64,000 nucleotides of DNA from Romanomermis culicivorax (Eukaryota; Nematoda; Enoplea; Mermithida; Mermithidae): positions 186,001 to 250,000 of the forward strand of contig CAWUHX010000086.1 of the NCBI GenBank assembly GCA_963922205.1, read 5' to 3'. The notes below the pieces were generated by a model. The model did no database searches, was not told the origin of the DNA, and saw only the letters and a list, made by a program, of their open reading frames with translations. Below are positions 32,012 through 43,321 of this stretch, in pieces (within the stretch, counting starts at the first letter, position 1; every line of letters starts with the position of its first letter). A program made the position numbers and the translations under genes.

Positions 32012-32881
32012 GTCAAAAACGCAGCCGGTTCAAAAGCGCAGTCTGATTCAAAAGAGCAGTGTTTCAAAAGCGCAGCCAAAAGTTTCATAAGCGCAGCCAA
32101 AAGTTTCATAAGCGCAGCAAGTGTATGTTCAGCCTCTATTGTCCTCTGTTCGTTTTGAACTTATTAGTTCATGAAACTGGGTTAAATGACGTCATTAAGC
32201 ATAGCTTATGAAATTCTAATTTTTGTACATCTCTCTCTACACTGAACTGTAAGGGATGTCCCGGGGCCGCCTTTTTGAATGATATTTTTTCATTATTTTT
32301 TTACAGGCTTTAAAAACGTGATTTTTGCATGGAATGTCACAAAATTTTGACCAAATCAATGTTTATATTTGTTCAGAAACACATGGAGAATAATGAGAGG
32401 CTAAAGAAAGGGCAGAGAGACGGTGATATGAAACAATTGATTTGCATAAGAAATCAGACGCGCTTTTAGAGAATGATTTTAAGCATAATGCGCTTCGTCG
32501 AAATTCATTTTGACGTGTTTACAGTAGTACTTCCACAACATTTTAGCGACTGAGTTTCCAGAAATTCAGATCAAAAAGGCAGTCTGATGGACGCCGAAAA
32601 ATTTTTTTATGTTAATGAGATTGCGTTCATTTCTGTTTCATATTTAAAATGAGTATATATATATTATACATGTACGTGTATCATTGACCAGGTTACTTCG
32701 TCAAATCAACGAAAATTCAATAACATATTTTTATGAAGCACATAGCACACGAAAATTTATAACTGGCTGCGTTTTCGAAACACTTTTCCACCATTGGCTG
32801 CGCTCTTGAACCTTATAGCATAAGGGTATATACAGCATTGCTGCGCTTTTCAACTTTTTGCGTGTGCTGCGCTTTTGAACC
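32012..32881. mobile_element. Foldback-type element with iterated inverted ends
   Basis: The left side has about six copies of a word like TTCAAAAGCGCAGCC (32012-32120). The right side has its reverse complement, CTGCGCTTTTGAACC, in about four copies (32760-32881). The outermost pair GGTTCAAAAGCGCAG (32027-32041 and 32867-32881) is a perfect 15-bp inverted repeat. No clear target duplication is seen. The middle encodes nothing recognisable. Confidence 0.65.
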
Positions 32882-35384
32882 ATATCCTTTTCTTCCTTCC
32901 AAAATGCGGCACATTGTACATCTATGGATAGAATTCAACAGAAATAAAGCTTTGAATCATTTACGTCCATTTCTGACAGAGTTATGGGCGATTGAAGTTT
33001 GGTTCAAATCTCAGACATGACTGAAGACCACAACTTACAGTTACTAAATTTTAAAAATTCGGGTACTGCTCCTTTGACTTGAAAGAAATCGTTCTGAGCC
33101 CACGCCATTGTCCAAATGATCCATCCCTGACCATTATGTGGCCATTGCACACATGAACAAGTGGGGTATGGTTCAAGCCCATCCATTGCAAATACTTGTA
33201 AATACAACCATTTCATATTTTTACGTTTTTTTCTGCTGAACACCATGTGTCACATAGGACTGGAAATTGTTGTGCATACTCAGCTTATCTTCAAGAATTG
33301 AGTGAAAAATTGTACTGAAAAAAGCTTTATAGAAAGAATTTTAATGACGTCAGTGATTTTTGTCGTTTTTTAATGTGAAAGCATGACTGTGTCGCAACTT
33401 GGCACCCGTCTCACTTTGGCGCTCTTGGCGCTCGTCTCACTTTGTACGAGATGCATGACGCTATAAAAATCTACTGTACCTTCCTGTAAAAAAATTATGT
33501 ACGTTGCTGGAAGCACTACTTTTTAGTAAACTGCTACTTTTTGTGCTAATCATGTTTATATTAATTTCAATCATAAAATCAATAGTACGTAGTGGGACAA
33601 TAGTATGAAAATCTTACATTATGGAGACGACGTGGACAGAACAAAATCATTTGAATCCTGTTCTTTTATTTTCTGTATATCATTTCTTCACTGTTTCCCT
33701 TTCATTCTTCCCTCTGTTTCAGTTTCTTCCTTTCTATTCTGATCATTTTGAGTCACACAATTCTTGTCCCACTGCTTTTCTGTTTTATCTTCCTATTGTG
33801 TTGTTTCTGATAGTTTATCCATTTTTGTTTCCATACGTTTCTTTTCCGTTTCATTTTATCCACCGTTTCCTTATTATCTTATATTCGTATTTCAGTTCTC
33901 ATTTCTTTCTCCAATTGTCTGTCCATATATTCTTTTTTCTCTTCCCGTTCTCTATTCTTTTCACCTTCTACTTTTGTTCTATTTTGTTTTATCTTTTGAT
34001 TTTCATCTACTCCCTCATTTACCACTCTGTTAATTTTCTCAAATTTTGCAAAATATTTATTTCATGTTCCCGTTCTTTGTTTCCACTTTCTCTTTACGTT
34101 TCAGTTTTCAGTTATCGTTTTTTTGCATTTCAGTTTCTGTTGTGAACTATTTTCTTTTCATATAGTTTCTTTTAATTCTCTGTCTTCCTTCCTCTTTTCC
34201 TTTTTTTCAAAAATTAGCACGTTAGGGGCCTGATCTTTCGCGTTACTGTAATATTTCTTTCATGGTCTGCTAATTTCTGAGCCATTTTCAATTTGTTGCA
34301 AATCTTTATGTGACATTACGAGCTATAGCAGAGGCACAACTCCTACCGATCAACGATCTTGCAAATTTGGTAATCGCTTCTTACCTGAATAAATGATCAG
34401 CATGAATGCTGAAAAGCGGGCTTAGACGGGCCACCAAAGTGAGAAGGGCGCCAAGTCAAGACTGTACCAATAGCATGTCTTATAAAAAAACAGACTATTC
34501 ATTTTCAGTCGAATTCCACCCCACTTTTTCGTGATCATTCAAAAATCGACTGCTGACTGGTCCTCTGAATATGCAAATTAGACGTCACAGGTTGTTGCAT
34601 TCACTTCACCCAACAGTATCGTCAGAATTGGAAGCTGAACTTGAATATAATTTACTGCACCCACAATTTATACGTGAATGTGTTTTTGGGATACCCTTTA
34701 CCACGTTTTTATTTTCCAAAATTTTTTTCGTCGGTTAATTCCTTTGATTTCGAATTTTTTCAGCAACATTGAACATGTAATTATTCCTCTGCTATTATGT
34801 GAGTCAGATGAAATTTTTTGGGTGGAAAAAGAATTAGGCTTGTCAACGAGGGTATCTGGACGAACTCCTCAAAATTTTTGAACAAAAATCACAAGCTCGT
34901 AGATCTCAGGATCTCGTATTTGAGAATATGACTCTGTGAAGCTGAAGATTATATAGGGCATCTAAAAAAGCATAATTATCTTTTATCGAACTCCATGTAA
35001 ATTTTACGGTGGTTTTTTTGCAGCCCTGAAACTGTTTTTCGACTTGGCTTACGTGGAAAGATAGCGAGTGTGTAAATTCTCAAAAGTCATGGTGAATTGA
35101 AAAACGTTGCACTAACCTTCTTCGTGGGGCTTCCTTGCACAGAAATTTGCATAAATTTATTAAAAACGATAGAAACTTACGTCAGCATTTACTAGAAACA
35201 ACAAAAGATACGAAATGTAATTAGTGGCATTTGCTGGAAATGGCTAATGGGACTATTAGAAAAGTTATGATTAAAAACGTATCATACACTGCAACGGAGT
35301 TATGTATTCAAACGTCACCAAAATTCAGAATTTCGTATTTCTATAACTATATGAGACGGGAGATTAAATGTCATTTTCCATGTT
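32882..35384. other. No gene recognised
   Basis: Holds the polypyrimidine tract described separately and a short repeated phrase near 33400 (GGCGCT, CTCACTTTG). Frames at 33004-33246 and 35231-35509 show no family motif and no splice-linked neighbours. Confidence 0.4.
33640..34200 (+). repeat. Long polypyrimidine (C/T-rich) tract
   Basis: Over roughly 560 bases the plus strand is overwhelmingly T and C. The resulting 174-codon open frame (33621-34145) is a Phe/Leu/Ser-rich string created by the composition, not a membrane protein I can recognise. Confidence 0.7.
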
Positions 35385-36541
35385 CCACTGAATGCTCATT
35401 ACATGTCGCTGCGATTGGGTATAGTGAAAGTTTTTATTGCTCACAATATTTATGCAAGTTTTTGTGTAGACGGTGCTTGGGGTCTAAAGCTTACTGTAGT
35501 TTTTTGTAATGATTCCAAGTTGAAAAACGCCAAAAATCAGTACTATCGTCAAAATCGTTCACAAAAAGCACATACAGTAAAATTTTTTATCCAAAAAAAT
35601 GATAAGGGTTAGTTGAGAGTGCTATTAAGTTTGCAGTTCGAAAGAAAGCCGTAAATTTTTTTCACTTTTCTTATTCTGTAGCACTTCAAGGAAAATAGAC
35701 TTATTTTGGAATTTACACCTGTAGGCCTTTTCCTCGTGACACCAATTTATCCATGAATCCTCTTGAAACATACGCACCACTCGTTCATAATGGCTATAGA
35801 AAGGTCAGAGATAATGCGATCAGAAAGTTTTCATTGAAACCAAGATTAATTTCCTTGAAACAAAATTAATCAGACTTCATATCATTGTTATGGGTGCTAA
35901 ACTCATTTTAATCGATATAATAAACTGTAATCTCTGGTTCTGTAAAAACAAAGATTAAACCAGTGAAGCTCTGACCGTGCTCCACCGAATGCTCATTACA
36001 TGTTGCTGCGATTGGGTACAGTGAAAGTTTTTATTGCACACAATATTTATGCAAGTTTTTGTGTAGACGGTGCCTGGGGTCTAGAGCTTAAACGCCAAAA
36101 ATAAGTACTATCGTCAAAATCGTTCACAAAAAGCACTACAGTAAGATTTTTTATCCAAAAAAATGATAAGGGTTAGTTGGGAGTGCTATCAAGTTTGCAG
36201 TTGGGAAGAAAACCGTAATTTTTTTTCACTTTTAATATTCTGTAGCACTTCAAGGAAAATAGACTTATTTTGGAATTTACACCTGTAGGCCTTTTCCTCG
36301 TGACACCAATTCATCCATGAATTCTTGAAACATACGCACCACTCGTTCATAATGGCTATAGAAAGGTCAGAGATAATGCGATCAGAAAGTTTTCATTGAA
36401 ACCAAGATTAATTTCCTTGAAACAAAATTAATCAGACTTCATATCACTGTTATGGGTGCTAAACTCATTTTAATCGATATAATAAACTGTAATCTCTGGT
36501 TCTGTAAAAACAAAGATTAAACCAGTGAAGCTCTGACCGTG
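35385..36541 (+). repeat. Tandem duplication, two units of about 595 and 560 bp
   Basis: Unit 1 (35385-35979) starts CCACTGAATGCTCATTACAT; unit 2 (35982-36541) starts CCACCGAATGCTCATTACAT. Both end AAGCTCTGACCGTG. Identity is very high apart from a deletion of about 35 bases in unit 2 (after AGAGCTTA at about 36090). Each unit contains a diverged K-family MITE (CAGTACTATCGTCAAAATCG). No coding. Confidence 0.85.
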
Positions 36542-36710
36542 ATCAGTGGTCTTCGGTCAGTGATAAAATCATGCTCGTGCACAAATCTGTAACCTTAACG
36601 TACGCTTACCGTCGGCGCAGTAAAAATCTAACCGAGACCATCCAGAGTTTTGGCAAACTTCAATCACTCATAACTATTTGAAAAATAGAGGTACGATACG
36701 TTAAGATATA

Positions 36711-36742
36711 TTTTTGAATAGATCTCAAGATCTATTCAAAAA
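36711..36742. repeat. Perfect 15-bp stem hairpin
   Basis: TTTTTGAATAGATCT, loop CA, then the exact reverse complement. It is isolated and not part of a repeat family I recognise here. Confidence 0.8.
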
Positions 36743-39667
36743 AAAATATTCAAAAAGATCAAGTCCACCTAGCGTATTTTGGAACAAAAGATTTTTGCTG
36801 CTCGAATCTACTTTTCCACATTCTGGACAGATCCCAGGCCAAGCTTCTAAAATTATTTTTATGTGACATCAATGCATTATGATGATCTGGTGCCGCACTG
36901 ATTTATTGTTTTTTTTCTGCAAGAAACCAACCCAAACCTAATGAAATCAAACGACCAACATACAATATGTGTATCACCATTCTGTCTCATCATCATTTTT
37001 CGGGTAATCTATTTTTATATCCCGTCCGATCCGTAAATTGCCCATAAAAATTGATCCCCGATCTCAAAAACAAACGCCGTGGCAAAAAATAGATCAAATC
37101 AAATTACTTTTATTTGCCACAAATCTTAGAAATTGACGCCTTTCCCGTTTTTTGACATTGTTTCGGGTTCTTGGTGTTCGGTTTTGATTGAATTTTTATA
37201 CACATAAATAACGTGATAATTTTTTCCTTCTAAAACGAAAATCTTTCATTAGCCTTCAAAGAAATATTTCATAATTTAGGTTACGAAAAGGCTTTTTCTA
37301 TTGCAATACTCTATTTATTTTCAAATGGCACATGCAGCGAAGCGTTGAAAGTAAGTTCAGTTGGAAAAAATTGTATGGTTATTACTGTAATCAATCAGAA
37401 AAAAACTTTCTCGTCTATTGGCGATAAACAAATCGACTGATAATTTTTTTTTTAAATCTGGCCAAATTCACTTAGCCACCGATACAGTTCTATCTAAATC
37501 AAAAATGAATAAGTATGAGTTTGTTTCTTTGACTTACTTTGTCACTAAGAAATTCGTTTCTTCTACAGTATAAGTTTTGAACCCCGCACATTATTGCATG
37601 TCAACATGAACATGCTTTTAGTTGTCCTGCATTATCAAATAAATGAACTATAATAATATTCATACAAAAATGATGTTGATTCACGATGTCAAAAGCGATG
37701 ATTTAGTGTACCTGAAATCTAAACGGATAATTGTTGTCAATTTTATGACTCATTCATACTTGATATGTTCTTTGAAACGAAAAGTGTACATTCTTGCTGA
37801 TTGGTTGAAGTTAATCAAGCTTTTCCGTTAATTAGTAAGCATACGTAAGGAGAATTTGAAGTCAAAAGCAGTCTGAAATACTGTCAAATATAAAAATAAG
37901 ATAATCAAGTGCAGCTCGACCTCGTTTAATGTGACTACTGTGGATCTTTTTTGGTCATTTACATAAATGTATTTGCATCATGATCAGCAAAAGTTCAAGC
38001 CCTGTGAATTATGAGAATGTTAATTTTGGATCGGACGATGAAAAAATTTCATTTTTTAATGCTTTGAGCCGGTTTTCATCCGATCATCTGATCATTGTCA
38101 ACTTTTTCTCATATGCGCATTCCCAAAACTTTTCCAACAAGCGAATGAATGTTCATTACAGCCAGTTATCAATAATTAGGAATAATTGAATTTTTCTCCC
38201 ATATCACTCCCACACCCGTAATTATTTTTAATTAAAAATTAATTATCGCCTTTGTTTTTTAAGATCGCCTAGTTTTCTTGCGTTCTTTTTACGTGACATC
38301 ACACAAATCTCATTTTTCGTAGGAGAAAGTTGATATCAAACGATTTTTTCTTCAACTCCTAGTTTTTATGCTACATACCGTTATTCGCCCAAGCAGTTGT
38401 TCATGCTGTAATTTCGAAGTTACCCACAACAATACTCTAATAGTGTATAATATGTAAATATGCGCAATTATCTACTGAAAATGAGAAATAAAACGTATTC
38501 CTTCAGGGTGTTATGCGAACGAACTCTAAACTTAATTTCCTCAGAAATAGGGAGTCAGGATTGGCAATGGATAAAAAATACTTTCGCTTCTTCTTCTCTT
38601 TTGCTTGCATCATCAACATCATCATCAAAAAGAGGAGAAATTTCTCTTTTCTATTTAACATGTTACGCAATTTTTTGGTAATATTCGAAAATAAAGATTG
38701 CAAAAAAGAGTGCGAGTTGCAGGCATAGTCAAAAAACTTTTTTTTTTTAATTTGGGCTCCCGTTCGTAAACGACAATATGTATCCTCTTTCTCTCTCTCA
38801 AAAAAAAATTATAATCTCTTGAAAGTTTTTTGGACGACATTCAAAAATAACTCGTTCTTTTCTGTTGTATTGCGCCGAATCGATGTGATATAAAGTTCAG
38901 AAAGGGATTATTAAAATTTAACCAGTTTTCGAATAGTTCATTCTTCATTGATATTAGCGAAATTACGGATATTCCAAATGATTGTGTACATAGATGAAGC
39001 TTGCCTTTATGAAATGAGTAACTTTGTGACGATTAATTTCTGCAGGTTATCATCTCAGGTACATTACATTACAAGATAGCCCGAAGCGCGTGGGTCTATA
39101 TTAGATAATTCGTTGACCTTATTTACATCAAAATTTTCACAAGAGTAGCCTATGAAGAAATCCGATTCCGATTCTGGATCATCAAATCACAACGAGACAT
39201 TGCCGATCATACCAACTATTCCGATGTAACTAGTTCCTGTATTTTATCCAACGAAAATGAAATCCAAATTGAGTCCGTTTTACTTCAAGTTTGAGAAATC
39301 TTTTATGATTAATCAAGTTGTTCAGAAACCGCTGCCAATTGCGAGATACTGTACTTTTCTTTTGTAAATCGTTCTCACCAAAAATCGAGTTGATCGCTAG
39401 AAACGATTTTTTTGAGCCGGCACTGGGACGTATCTTGACAAGGTATTCCCGTAATGAAGTAATCAAATCTGTTGGCTTTTGATTGAGTAGAGACTTGGGG
39501 TTTCGTAGACTCGACGGCGCGAAACGCCGAAAAATTTACGAATTTTAACGTTTTTAACGCACAAAAAAATTGCCGTTTTAATCGTCGCCCCACTAGCTAC
39601 TCCACTGCATTTGGTTGTTCATATAACTTAGCGAGGTATCTCCATCAAAAAGTAGATCCCTATCCCC
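36743..39667. other. AT-rich spacer, no gene recognised
   Basis: Small frames (37643-37831, 37980-38189, 38460-38728) have no motif. A lone degenerate GC hairpin (CGGCG CGAAA CGCCG) lies at 39515-39529, without clear MITE ends around it. Confidence 0.4.
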
Positions 39668-39757
39668 TGTTGTAGTGGTGCGTCTGGCTATTCATTACGC
39701 GGCATGCCCCGCACTCACCACCACCATTACAACCACAATTTTCGAACCATCCACGTG

Positions 39758-39826
39758 GCTCGGTTCAGTTGGATAGCGCGTCTGACTTGAATGCAGAAGG
39801 TCGAAGGTTCGAGCCCCTCACCGAGC
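39758..39826 (+). tRNA. tRNA-like sequence, probably a tRNA-derived pseudogene
   Basis: The ends GCTCGGT and ACCGAGC make a perfect 7-bp acceptor stem. GGTTCGAGCCC fits the internal B box. An anticodon arm TCTG ... CAGA with loop CTTGAAT would give anticodon TGA (serine), but the long variable arm of serine tRNA is missing. The D arm (TTCAGTTGGATAGCGC) does not pair properly and the T stem has one mismatch. It is therefore more likely a tRNA-derived repeat than a working tRNA. Confidence 0.4.
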
Positions 39827-40006
39827 GTTATTTTTCTGACGCGCCGGCCACGTGGATTTGGGCATACAACATTGGTGACCGTACCAGGGGCCCTGCGTCC
39901 TCGAAGGGGGGAGGGGTGTTGTAGTGGTGCGTCTGGCTATTCATTACGCGGCATACCCCGCACTTGCCACCACCACTACAACAGCAATTTTTGAACCATC
40001 CACGTG

Positions 40007-40059
40007 GCTCGGTTCAGTTGGATAGCGCGTCTGTCGAGGGTTCGAGCCCCTCACCGAGC
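40007..40059 (+). pseudogene. Deleted second copy of the tRNA-like core
   Basis: Same GCTCGGT ... ACCGAGC stem and a perfect T arm (GAGGG TTCGAGC CCCTC), but 16 bases covering the anticodon arm are lost (GTCTG joined directly to TCGAGGG). It cannot be a tRNA. Confidence 0.6.
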
Positions 40060-40351
40060 TTTATTTTTCTGACGCGCCGGCCACGTGGATTTGGGCATAT
40101 GACACCCCAACTTTCAAACCTAAAATATTTTCTCGCACCGCAGTAGGTCAAAAATCAATGACAAATATCGAATTTTGATCACAATTGACTTTTTTATTGC
40201 CCCATTTTGATTCGAGAGTGTGATCTTTCGGCGCTTTACGCCGAAATCAGCACGCTATACCAGTTTTAAAGCTAAAAATAATTTATTACAAGCGTGCTAT
40301 TTTTTGAGCACAAAACACCTAGAATGCAGAATTTGGTCCGCGAACAAAAAG

Positions 40352-40593
40352 AAGTCTGTTTTTTTATAAAATGCTCCCAAATAGAAAAGTGACCCAAATC
40401 AGTACTGTCGTCTAAATCGTTTACATAGAGCTCTTACTGTAAAATTTTTTACTCAAAAAATTGTTGAAGGTGAGGTCATTAAGCTCACAAATTTCCAGTC
40501 CTATATGACATATTATCAGCAAATGGGGAAAATCTGAAACAATACTTGCTTTCCACTTTCATTATTTAGATGCATTTCAAGAAAAACAGACTA
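40352..40593. mobile_element. MITE K2, TA-flanked family
   Basis: Left AAGTCTGTTTTTTTATAAAA, right AAGAAAAACAGACTA followed by TA. About 245 bp, matching K3 and K6 throughout. The family tip TAGTCTGTTTTT with TA flanks points to the Tc1/mariner group. No coding. Confidence 0.75.
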
Positions 40594-41132
40594 TAGAATA
40601 GAAGTAGTTATTGAGCATTATACCTAAATGTATGTTAGATAGCTTGAAAAGTAAAATTTAACTGTCGGGTGCCAGTACGGGAATTCTAAAAAAAATTCCG
40701 AGTGGAACACCTGGAAAGGACAAGAAATTTGAATTAGGATGATACTTTTAATTCAAGAAAGCTACAGTATTTGCACGTTTATTTGTATATTGGTGAATCT
40801 AAACCGAATACTTGCAAAATACTCCGATAGAAATACACTTATGCTATGCCTTACACTTAGGGGCGAAGAGAAGCGCCCGAAGGGTCCGATCGAAGCCGCG
40901 TTGGCGTGCGCTAGGCACTCGTCGTGCCAATTTAGTCACAAATTGTCAATTTCGCTTCAGGCAGTTCATCAGCTGTCGATATTTGGAAATTTAGTTTACA
41001 CTCAGAAGCGTAAAGTTTTCTGGTGGGGTGGGTAATGACTAACGTTGTTTTCGGATACGCTTGTTAAGTATATGTTATGTGCTAGACCATATACTGCAAT
41101 TATTTCCACAAAACGTTTGCTTTTCAGTACCT

Positions 41133-41378
41133 ATAGTCTGTTTTTTATAAAATGCTTCCAAATAGAAAGGTGACACGAATCAGTATCGTCGTCAACATCG
41201 CTTACATAGAGCTCTAACTGTAAAATTTTTCACTCGAAAAATTGTTAAAGGTTAGTTCAGTATGGTCGCAAATTTCCATTGCTCTATAATATACTGTTTG
41301 TCAGAAAATCGTAAAAATCTGAAATACTACTTGCTTTCCACGTTCATAATTTGGAGACATTTCAAGAAAAACAGACAA
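41133..41378. mobile_element. MITE K3, TA-flanked family
   Basis: Left TAGTCTGTTTTTTATAAAAT, right CAAGAAAAACAGACAA, flanked by TA at 41131-41132 and 41379-41380. A good full-length copy (246 bp). Confidence 0.8.
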
Positions 41379-41380
41379 TA

Positions 41381-43321
41381 GCTGGGGCCATTCTTCTCGA
41401 AGTTTAGGAGAATCAGCTATTCTCTTCACCTTAAAATTGACTACCCATGCCCAACTGGTCGGAGCTGCTTAAGGGTATGCAATCGTCGGCGAAAGATTGT
41501 GTGAAGTGTTTTTAAAATGAAAAAATTATTTACCTGCATTGTTAAATATTATTCCGTTTAATAACGTTGTGACGCACGAGAATCTGTTTTTTCAAGCATG
41601 AGATTTTTCAATCAAGCTGCCCTAACATTAAACGCCTACTAAACTAGCTCCGCCTATTTCCAACCGTATTCCTTTATTGGGAAGCTTCCTTCCACTGCAC
41701 TATAAGCTTATTGCCATATCTTACATTGGCTAGAACGCGTTTTAATTTACTTTCCTCCACCGACCGACCTGGCTCGACCCGTATACAACAAAATTTTTGT
41801 TTTGTGTGTCGCCTCCCAGACGCTTTCGATTTTGTTGCTCCATTTTATTTTTATACATGTCACCGCAATTGTGTTGTCATTAATTATATTTCTGACCAAT
41901 AAGAAAAAAAGAGAATGAGCGAAAGAAAGCACGTTGGTATATTTTTCATAAAAATTCTCTCCCCGGGCCTGCCTACCCCGCGCCATTTGTTCTTTTCATT
42001 GCTTCCTTTTTGATATCAGCTTTGTTTTAATAAGCTACAGTATAATAATAGACTGCCTCCAAATTTGCGCACATCTTCCATTGCATGAGATATAAACATA
42101 AAAGCACAACTGTTCTCCCGACATTCTTCTTTCTTTCTTCTTTTGATATAATTTGAGGAATGGCGCGCTCTATTCTCCCTCAGCTATTTTATATGTAATT
42201 TTTTACTAAATATCAAAGCAAACAATTTTTATGTGTATACTATACGTCCAACCATAGCACGGGTTCATTTTTCGAAAAATTTTATTTATAAATTTCGGAT
42301 ATACCGCGCCTCTTCTCGCTCTCTTTCTCCCGGAAAATTTTCAGACGCGTCGCGCAAAAGGCCATTAGAAGTTTTTTGTTGCTTTCAAGTCTATTTTCGA
42401 TCATCATGATGATAATGTCCACTGTGTTGTAATATTTATTATATATTCTTAATGCTAAGATTGTTTAAAAAATTGCAGTTTAAGTTTGTTAAATCTGGCG
42501 AGAGCTTTTATTCTAGTCGGTTGGACTTTTGACTCGCTGTTTTTTCTACCAAAGGAAAAAAACGGGAGAACTATTTCTTATGTAAACTTATAATTTCTAT
42601 GAAAAGGTCACAAAAGTTTACAACTATAGATAACGCGGTAAATATTTTTTTATCTAGGTTCAAATTACGATGACTTGATCACATTGACATTGTCCTGAGT
42701 TGTACAGCTATCTTTACAAAAACGCTTCTAGTGTAAAATGACCGTTCGTTTTTTTGTTCTCGTTTCAATTTATAAAAAGCCATTTGGACTTTTTAATCAA
42801 AAAAAAACAATTCACTTCGACGAATTAGAGCGCGATTTTTAACTTTGTGCATGTTTAATAATTCAACGTCGGAAACTACATTAGTTATTTAGAAAGCTTT
42901 CAGTTTCAAGAGTATTCACATAGGCCGGGCAGTCACATGATCATTCAGTTCTAATAATAGATTAAAATTTAATTAACCAATTTGTTTTTAGATCATTTTT
43001 CTCATGAAATTGGTCGATTCTTAGTCTTATCATGTGCAAATGTTTAATGTAAAGCGGTTCAGATCAAAGCATGTGTTAGCGTAATCAAGAACTGGTCTTT
43101 TGAATATGAGTTATACAGGTGATTGATAATAATCATTTCGACATGCAAACGTATGATAAAATGGTATTTTCGTTGAAAATAAACATATGGATTCAGTAGC
43201 CATGAAGTACATATTCATTGTACGAATTGGTATTGTCTTTAAAAACGTGCTTATTCATTATCAAAATTTTCAGCTAAAACCATTTTACACTTAGCTTTAA
43301 TTTTCCATCATCTCATTTATA
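41381..43321. other. ARID3 upstream region
   Basis: Presumed promoter and 5' untranslated region of the ARID3 gene. A remnant of the CATACCTG family right end (AACTGGTCGGAGCTGCTTAA, GGGTATG) lies at about 41451-41480. No further exon or core promoter could be assigned. Confidence 0.4.

Larger units (their letters stand above)
39668..40101 (+). repeat. Tandem pair of about 249-bp units containing a tRNA-like core
   Basis: Units start at 39668 and 39917 with TGTTGTAGTGGTGCGTCTGG. Each unit has a hairpin (TGTTGTAGTGGTG against CACCACTACAACA in unit 2), then CCACGTGG, the tRNA-like core, TTATTTTTCTGACGCGCCGG and a second CCACGTGG. Unit 2 is incomplete at its right end. The layout suggests a SINE-like or other tRNA-derived repeat. 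Confidence 0.7.

Noticed and set aside
31801-32109. Minus-strand frame with TPNRRKSALIEKNG and WTTKKNCANAHE, vaguely like a FLYWCH zinc finger
   Set aside because: The His/Cys spacing is not convincing, part of the frame lies in the foldback element arm, and no continuation was found.
33621-34145. 174-codon open frame that looks like a multi-span membrane protein
   Set aside because: It coincides with a polypyrimidine tract; the Phe/Leu/Ser string follows from C/T composition and no family motif or splice context supports it.
39758-39826. Functional serine tRNA (TGA)
   Set aside because: Serine tRNAs need a long variable arm, the D arm does not pair, and the copy sits in a repeated unit.
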